From NCBI GenBank assembly GCA_030681515.1, contig JAUXSE010000018.1, positions 31,790-90,930 on the forward strand: a stretch of 59,141 bases of DNA. Reading direction: 5' to 3'. The first letter of the stretch is position 1; every line of letters begins with the position of its first letter. Shown one piece after another: positions 55,341 to 59,141 of the stretch. The translations under genes and the position numbers were made by a program. This DNA is from Geothrix sp. (GTDB taxonomy: Bacteria > Acidobacteriota > Holophagae > Holophagales > Holophagaceae). The notes under the pieces are model-generated. The model was not told the origin of the DNA and ran no database searches. It was given only the letters and a program-made list of their open reading frames with translations.

Positions 55341-55703
55341 CTAGGCCTGTACGCCCGGCCGCTGATCGGCGGGGACGCGGGAGCGGAAGCCGCCTTCGTA
55401 GCTGTGCCAGTAGCCCAGCTCGGTTTCGGGGTAGGCCCAGCACCAGTAGCCATCGCCGGAATCGAAATCCACCAGCCAGAGTCCCTTCACCTCGGCCTCC
55501 AGATCCTGCATGCTCTGCTGCCAGCTCTGCACCAGGGTCTGCAGGCGTTCGCGCAGGGCCTCGGCCCGGGTCTCGTCCTGGGCGTCATCGGCCTCGCTCA
55601 GTTCCTGTGCGAGGCTCGCGGCCAGTGTGTAGACGGGCCCCGTGACGGTCAGCACCTGGGGCATCAGGGCCCGCGCTTCGTCCAGGGTGAAAATGCGGCC
55701 CAT
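55341..55703 (-). CDS. DUF2203 family protein
   Basis: A 120-residue protein. The start FTLDEARALMPQVLTVTGPV and the end VKGLWLVDFDSGDGYWCWAY, TELGYWHSYEGGFRSR are hallmarks of the DUF2203 family. It is a helix-hairpin followed by a short beta part. Function unknown. MGRIF at 55703 is the natural start. Confidence 0.85.
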   Translation of the reverse strand: MGRIFTLDEARALMPQVLTVTGPVYTLAASLAQELSEADDAQDETRAEALRERLQTLVQSWQQSMQDLEAEVKGLWLVDFDSGDGYWCWAYPETELGYWHSYEGGFRSRVPADQRPGVQA

Positions 55704-55731
55704 GGTGCCTCCGTTGCTCCATGATAAGCCC

Positions 55732-56406
55732 ATGCGGTTCGTACCCCTGATTCCGTCCAGTTTTGATCCCGCGCCCTGGCTATCCCTCACGCCCGTGATG
55801 CTCCGGTGGGACGGCGCCCCCCACGGGGGATGGTCCCCGGCCGCGCGGCGGGGACTGGCCATCCATGCCGTGCATCTTTCCAGCGAATCCCCGGTGGAGG
55901 AGGCCCTGGAGGTCCTGCGCCACGGCCTTGAGGTGGATTTCCTGGTGATTCCCGTGCGTCGTCCCGAGACCCGGGAGGCGCGGTTCCAGCTCCTGGGGCA
56001 CCTGGAGACGCTGCTGGAGGCCACCGCGGGCCGGGGCATCAAGCTGGCGCTGCGGCTGGACTCTGATGCCGTGTCCACCGTGCAGGATCTGCTCCGCGAG
56101 GCCCGAGGAGAAGCCGTGGGCTTCTGCTGGCATCCCGGCATCCAGGATGCCGAACCCCTGGCGGATCGCCTCTGGTGCGGCGTCTGCGAACCCGGGACGG
56201 ATCTCCGCCCCTTGCAGGCCCTGGGCTACCGCTGGGACATGGCCCTGGCCGCCGAGGCTCCGGCCACCTTCCGCGCGCAGGCCGCCGCGCTCGAGACTGC
56301 CCATCCATCCGTGCTGTTCCCCGCGCAGATGCCCGCCACGGCCCTGGGGCGCCCGGTGGTGCCCGATGACAGCCTGGTGTTCGGAAAGCACTGGGATCGG
56401 TCATGA
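55732..56406 (+). CDS. Hypothetical protein coupled to lpxB
   Basis: A 224-residue protein, no family recognised. Alternating strand-helix pattern with conserved-looking ends of strands (VDFLVIPVRR, IKLALRLDSD, GFCWHPGI, LWCGVCEPG) suggests a TIM-barrel-like fold of the sugar isomerase type, but no metal ligand set is obvious. The stop overlaps the lpxB start by 4 bp (ATGA), so it is made with LpxB. Divergent from the DUF2203 gene over 28 bp. Confidence 0.65.
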   Translation: MRFVPLIPSSFDPAPWLSLTPVMLRWDGAPHGGWSPAARRGLAIHAVHLSSESPVEEALEVLRHGLEVDFLVIPVRRPETREARFQLLGHLETLLEATAGRGIKLALRLDSDAVSTVQDLLREARGEAVGFCWHPGIQDAEPLADRLWCGVCEPGTDLRPLQALGYRWDMALAAEAPATFRAQAAALETAHPSVLFPAQMPATALGRPVVPDDSLVFGKHWDRS

Positions 56407-57548
56407 CGCAGACGTTGCTGGTCATCGCCGGCGAGGATTCCGGCGATCTGCACGGCGCGGAGCTGCTGCGCGAACTGAAGGCCCGGCGCCCGGAGCTGCG
56501 GATCATCGGCGTGGGCGGACCGCGCATGACGCCACTGCTCGACCGCAAGCTGGCGGATGTGAAGGATCTCGCCGTGGTGGGCTTCATCGAGGTCATCCAG
56601 CACCTGCCGCGGCTGAACCGGCTCTTCAAACAGATCCTCGCCGCGGCGCGGGAGGAGGGCATCGCCGCCGCCCTGCTCATTGACTATCCGGGTTTCAATC
56701 TGCGGCTGGCCAAGGCCCTGCGGAAGCAGCTGCCCGGCGTGACGCTGCACCAGTATGTGTGCCCCCAGGTGTGGGCCTGGAAGCAGGGGCGCATTCCGGA
56801 CCTGGGCCGGACCCTGGACACGCTCTACTGCCTGTTTGATTTCGAGCCGGAGCTGTTCCGCGGCTATCCGGTGGACGCCCGCTTCGTGGGGCATCCCCTG
56901 GTGGAGGTGGTGAAGCCCGAGTGCGACCGCGCCACCTTCTTCCGCGAAACGGGCCTGGACCCCGCGAAGCCCCTGGTGGCGCTGCTCCCGGGTAGCCGCA
57001 CGGGGGAAATCCGGCACCTGCTGCCGCCCATGGCGGAACTGGCGCGGCGATGGACCATGGAGCGGCCCGAAGTCCAGTGGGTGCTGCCCGTGGCACCCAC
57101 GCTGGACCCGGCCTTCCTGCGCGCCCACCTGGGCACTGGTCAGAATGGGGCCCCCGTGACGCTGGTGCAGGACCGCACCTACGCGGCCCGGGCCTACGCA
57201 CAGGCGGCCTTGGTGGCTTCCGGCACGGCCACGCTGGAAACGGCCCTGCTGGGCACCCCCTTCGCCATCGTCTACAAGCTGAACGCCCTCACCTACCAGA
57301 TGGCCCGGCGCATCGTGAAAGTCCCCTTCTTCGGCCTCGCCAACGTGGTGGCCCGGCGCGAGGTGGCGCGCGAGCTGTTGCAAGGCGAGGTCAATCCGGA
57401 GCGGCTGGGGGTGGAACTGACCCGGTTGCTGGAGCCCGAGGTGGCTCGGCGCATTCGCGCCGAGTTAAGTGAAGTGCGCGGGCACCTGGGCGAACCCGGC
57501 GCCGCCGGGCGCGTGGCGGAGGATCTGCTGGGGAAGCTCAATAGCTGA
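56403..57548 (+). CDS. lpxB: Lipid-A-disaccharide synthase
   Basis: A 381-residue glycosyltransferase (GT19) that joins UDP-diacylglucosamine and lipid X in lipid A synthesis. It shows LLVIAGEDSGDLHGAELLRE, GVGGPRM, VVGFIEVIQHLPRLN, IDYPGFNLRLAKAL, YVCPQVWAWKQGRI, FVGHPLVEV, LLPGSRTGEIRHLLPPM, ASGTATLETALLGTPFAIVY and ELLQGEVNPERLG. Complete. Shows that the host has an outer membrane with lipid A. No other lpx gene nearby. Confidence 0.96.
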   Translation: MTQTLLVIAGEDSGDLHGAELLRELKARRPELRIIGVGGPRMTPLLDRKLADVKDLAVVGFIEVIQHLPRLNRLFKQILAAAREEGIAAALLIDYPGFNLRLAKALRKQLPGVTLHQYVCPQVWAWKQGRIPDLGRTLDTLYCLFDFEPELFRGYPVDARFVGHPLVEVVKPECDRATFFRETGLDPAKPLVALLPGSRTGEIRHLLPPMAELARRWTMERPEVQWVLPVAPTLDPAFLRAHLGTGQNGAPVTLVQDRTYAARAYAQAALVASGTATLETALLGTPFAIVYKLNALTYQMARRIVKVPFFGLANVVARREVARELLQGEVNPERLGVELTRLLEPEVARRIRAELSEVRGHLGEPGAAGRVAEDLLGKLNS

Positions 57549-57581
57549 GGATCGCCGCAGAGAACCACCAAAAAGAAGGTT

Positions 57582-57804
57582 GGCCACAAAGAACACAAAG
57601 AACACAAAGAACAACAAAAAGAACGCAATGGAAAGAACAAAGCCAATTCAGCCACCGATGGACACCGATTGAAAACTGATCAAGACATGGCCCCGAACAG
57701 GCCTGTGCGCGTTGGGTCGGCGCGCCTCCGCGCCCTTCACGTGAACCAGCCTTCACTCCTATTCCGGGTGACTCTTTTTTGTGCCCTTTGTGTTCTTTGT
57801 GGCT
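57582..57804. repeat. Intergenic inverted element, ccacaaag type (element 3)
   Basis: Left arm GGCCACAAAGAACACAAAGA (57582-57601) and further acaaag units, right arm CCCTTTGTGTTCTTTGTGGC (57784-57803). A caccgatggacaccgatt stretch lies within. The gap 57549-58315 holds this element, a spacer, a possible degenerate attC end and a weak reverse frame, but no strong gene. Confidence 0.65.
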
Positions 57805-58005
57805 ACTTCTTCATTTTCTTGCGGGGGACCGGGTTCGTGCCCTCAGAGCCAGGGGACGACTCACATGCGCCCGCCAAGCGAGGGACTCTGCGATTTCTGA
57901 TTCAACCTGATGCCCGGCATGACCGTTTGATCTACGATCCTCGGATCGTTCCTTTGCCCGTTCATGCGGCGTGCCCCCAGCCCCGGCCGATCCGCCCAAT
58001 TCAAA

Positions 58006-58012
58006 GTTAGGC
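58006..58012 (+). mobile_element. Possible degenerate attC end (GTTAGGC box)
   Basis: TCAAAGTTAGGC fits the attC right-end consensus GTTRRRY. I could not find a well-matched RYYYAAC left half upstream (ATTCAAC at 57901 is a weak candidate, 110 bp away). It would mark the left border of the first cassette. Confidence 0.3.
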
Positions 58013-58180
58013 CCGCTTCGTCCAAACCTGTTTTGTCTGTCGGGGTTCTTTCTCTGCAATTCGTCGGTTCGCTTCGGCCATCAGCTTTTCAAGAATAGCC
58101 TGGTTGCTCGTCCTGCCTGGTCCGTTCGGTTCCACCGCTCGTCGAATCGCTTTCATCATCGAAGCTCTGTCATTCTTCAT
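58007..58180 (-). CDS. Possible small reverse-strand cassette protein
   Basis: A 57-residue Arg/Lys-rich frame beginning MKNDRASMMKAIRRA. It is helical in the middle (QAILEKLMAEANRRIAEKEP). It lies between a GTTAGGC box (58006-58012) and the attC site at 58316, and its stop is inside the first box. The frame is open to 58267. No family recognised; it may be chance. Confidence 0.25.
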   Translation of the reverse strand: MKNDRASMMKAIRRAVEPNGPGRTSNQAILEKLMAEANRRIAEKEPRQTKQVWTKRA

Positions 58181-58315
58181 CCATCGTTCCGGCTCTCGTC
58201 CTGGCAACCCGTCACCTTTTTCACCTTGGGCTCGGCAGCATGAACCTTCGCGCTCGAACAATGTCACCTGAAACCAAACCTGCTCCGGGTTTGGTGGGTT
58301 CTGTTCAAGGGGCGT

Positions 58316-58439
58316 GCCTAACCGTCAGTTCAACTCGGACCCAACCTGCACGGCCTGGTTTCCTCTCTCGTGGTTCGTCCTTCCCGGCTTCGTTCATCGT
58401 TCGGTCGCAGGTTGGGCCGGTTAACCGTATTCGTTAGGC
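58316..58439 (+). mobile_element. Integron attC site
   Basis: Left box GCCTAAC (58316-58322) and right box GTTAGGC (58433-58439) are exact inverted copies. The inner arms also fold: TCAACTCGGACCCAACCTGC on the left with GCAGGTTGGGCCGGTTAACC on the right, pairing apart from a few unpaired bases on one side, as expected for attC extrahelical bases. Length 124 bp, in the normal range. Recombination would occur after the G of GTTAGGC. Confidence 0.8.
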
Positions 58440-58468
58440 CGCATCTCTCTCATCACCACAGGTATTTC

Positions 58469-58942
58469 ATGGACTTCCCGCCAGAACCGATCTATTTCTA
58501 TTTCCAGTTCATCGCGAAACTAATTCGCGCTGGTAGGGGTGAAGATAGCAAGCCCTATTTCAGGCTCAACTCTGAGATCAGCCATTCCGATTTTATTGAG
58601 TTTGCCAATAGGTTCATCGAAGATTACCACGCAACGGTATCACCAGAATTTGCCCTCACTCACCATATGAAGTTTTGTTTCGGGATCATCTCTGAAGATG
58701 GAATTATCCAGATGTGCCCAACGGTAAGATCCAAAGAGGTTCACAAATACCCAGCGATCAACGGCGGTATCCTTTACATCGAGACCATGAAAGATGAAAA
58801 GGAAGAGAATCGCACCTTAGATGGATCTATCTTTCGGCAAGCCTGTTTCATCCGAAGGGAACGATTGAAATTCCTAATCGCTGTGCTTGGATCTGCAGTC
58901 GCAGTTATTACGTTGGCGCTCTCTCTGTTCTTTAGGAAATAA
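58469..58942 (+). CDS. Orphan integron-cassette protein, membrane-anchored
   Basis: 157 residues, no family recognised. The soluble part (1-125; FRLNSEISHSDFIEFANRFI, LTHHMKFCFGIISEDGIIQM) is alpha+beta. A basic stretch (FIRRERLKF) is followed by one C-terminal membrane helix (LIAVLGSAVAVITLALSLFF) and RK at the end, so the protein is probably tail-anchored with the domain in the cytosol. Clearly lower GC than the core genes. It starts 30 bp after the attC site, which is typical of a cassette gene. Confidence 0.75.
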   Translation: MDFPPEPIYFYFQFIAKLIRAGRGEDSKPYFRLNSEISHSDFIEFANRFIEDYHATVSPEFALTHHMKFCFGIISEDGIIQMCPTVRSKEVHKYPAINGGILYIETMKDEKEENRTLDGSIFRQACFIRRERLKFLIAVLGSAVAVITLALSLFFRK

Positions 58943-58957
58943 ACCCAACCCCGTGCG

Positions 58958-58990
58958 GCCTAACCCTGCGCTCAAGTCGGACCCCGCCTG
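58958..58990 (+). mobile_element. attC-like left half
   Basis: GCCTAAC (58958-58964), then CCTGCGCTCAAGTCGGACCC, closely resembling the left half of the site at 58316. No matching GTTRRRY right half is seen before the window ends at 59141, so the site is truncated or very long. The last 200 bp show no other gene. Confidence 0.55.
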
Positions 58991-59141
58991 CATTGCCTCC
59001 CGCTCTTGTATGTTTCCCACGTCCGGAACCTTTCGAGCATCTGATGGATCAGACGACCGGAAGGAGGTCCGTGTTTCAAACGGGGGGATGGTGCCGATTC
59101 CGTTCATGGCGCTGAGATAATCGCCGAGAGAGAGATTCAGC

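Overview
The window is chromosomal DNA from a GC-rich Gram-negative bacterium. lpxB shows that it makes lipid A, and the other housekeeping genes (recO, pgsA-like, pntA/pntB, purL/purQ/purS, pyrF, nrnA-like, ribA-like, rnpB, initiator tRNA) are typical of a free-living species. The overall gene style, including the small FeoB-associated protein, the alkyltransferase-like protein, the DUF2203 protein and the split transhydrogenase, makes me think of Acidobacteriota, perhaps the Holophaga/Geothrix group. That placement is inference from general resemblance; no marker here proves it.

Layout. 1-8250: 5' part of an ABC-F ATPase gene, a divergent MarR regulator, a periplasmic transglutaminase-like protein, recO, a very divergent chemoreceptor-like membrane protein, a TonB-family protein and the RNase P RNA. 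8450-18200: GNAT acetyltransferase, MFS exporter, methyltransferase, a two-domain tautomerase-like/winged-helix protein divergent from fur, adenosine deaminase, DHH phosphoesterase, GTP cyclohydrolase II, a pseudouridine synthase with a long Arg-rich head, an AI-2E family permease and a CDP-alcohol phosphatidyltransferase. 18280-25670: feoA-feoB-small Cys-rich protein for ferrous iron uptake, a 3'-truncated metallo-beta-lactamase gene, a lipoprotein, CsbD, and the three-gene proton-translocating transhydrogenase. 26100-34550: a membrane HExxH protein, radical SAM protein, NTF2-like protein, RapA-type helicase, LemA with two TPM-domain proteins, a DEAD-box RNA helicase and a small XRE regulator.

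34600-40830 is an accessory island. Its codon use is visibly less GC-biased. It carries a 1045-residue PLD-helicase-DUF3427 protein and an AbiEi/AbiEii type IV toxin-antitoxin pair behind an operator with GTGTTCAC-type inverted repeats. It ends in a gene-free kilobase full of hairpins and tRNA T-arm fragments, directly downstream of the 3' end of an initiator tRNA gene (minus strand, 40827-40903). No integrase was seen.

40995-57548 returns to the core: M1 peptidase, pyrF, radical SAM/TPR protein, PilZ protein, purL, amidase, AraC regulator, purQ-purS, alkyltransferase-like protein, DUF2203 protein and lpxB. The right end (about 57550-59141) is accessory again. It has one well-formed integron attC site (58316-58439), a second attC-like 5' half (58958 onward), and between them an AT-richer orphan gene, so it looks like integron gene cassettes; no integrase gene lies inside the window.

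Several dispersed repeat families occur: a palindrome-cored repeat (two inverted copies around the fur region), a repeat that starts exactly at stop codons and carries a hairpin whose stem changes but stays paired, three copies of a ccacaaag/cacgaa-type inverted element, and a heptamer tandem array. Most start codons below were chosen by ribosome-binding site and family length, so the coordinates often begin downstream of the longest open frame.
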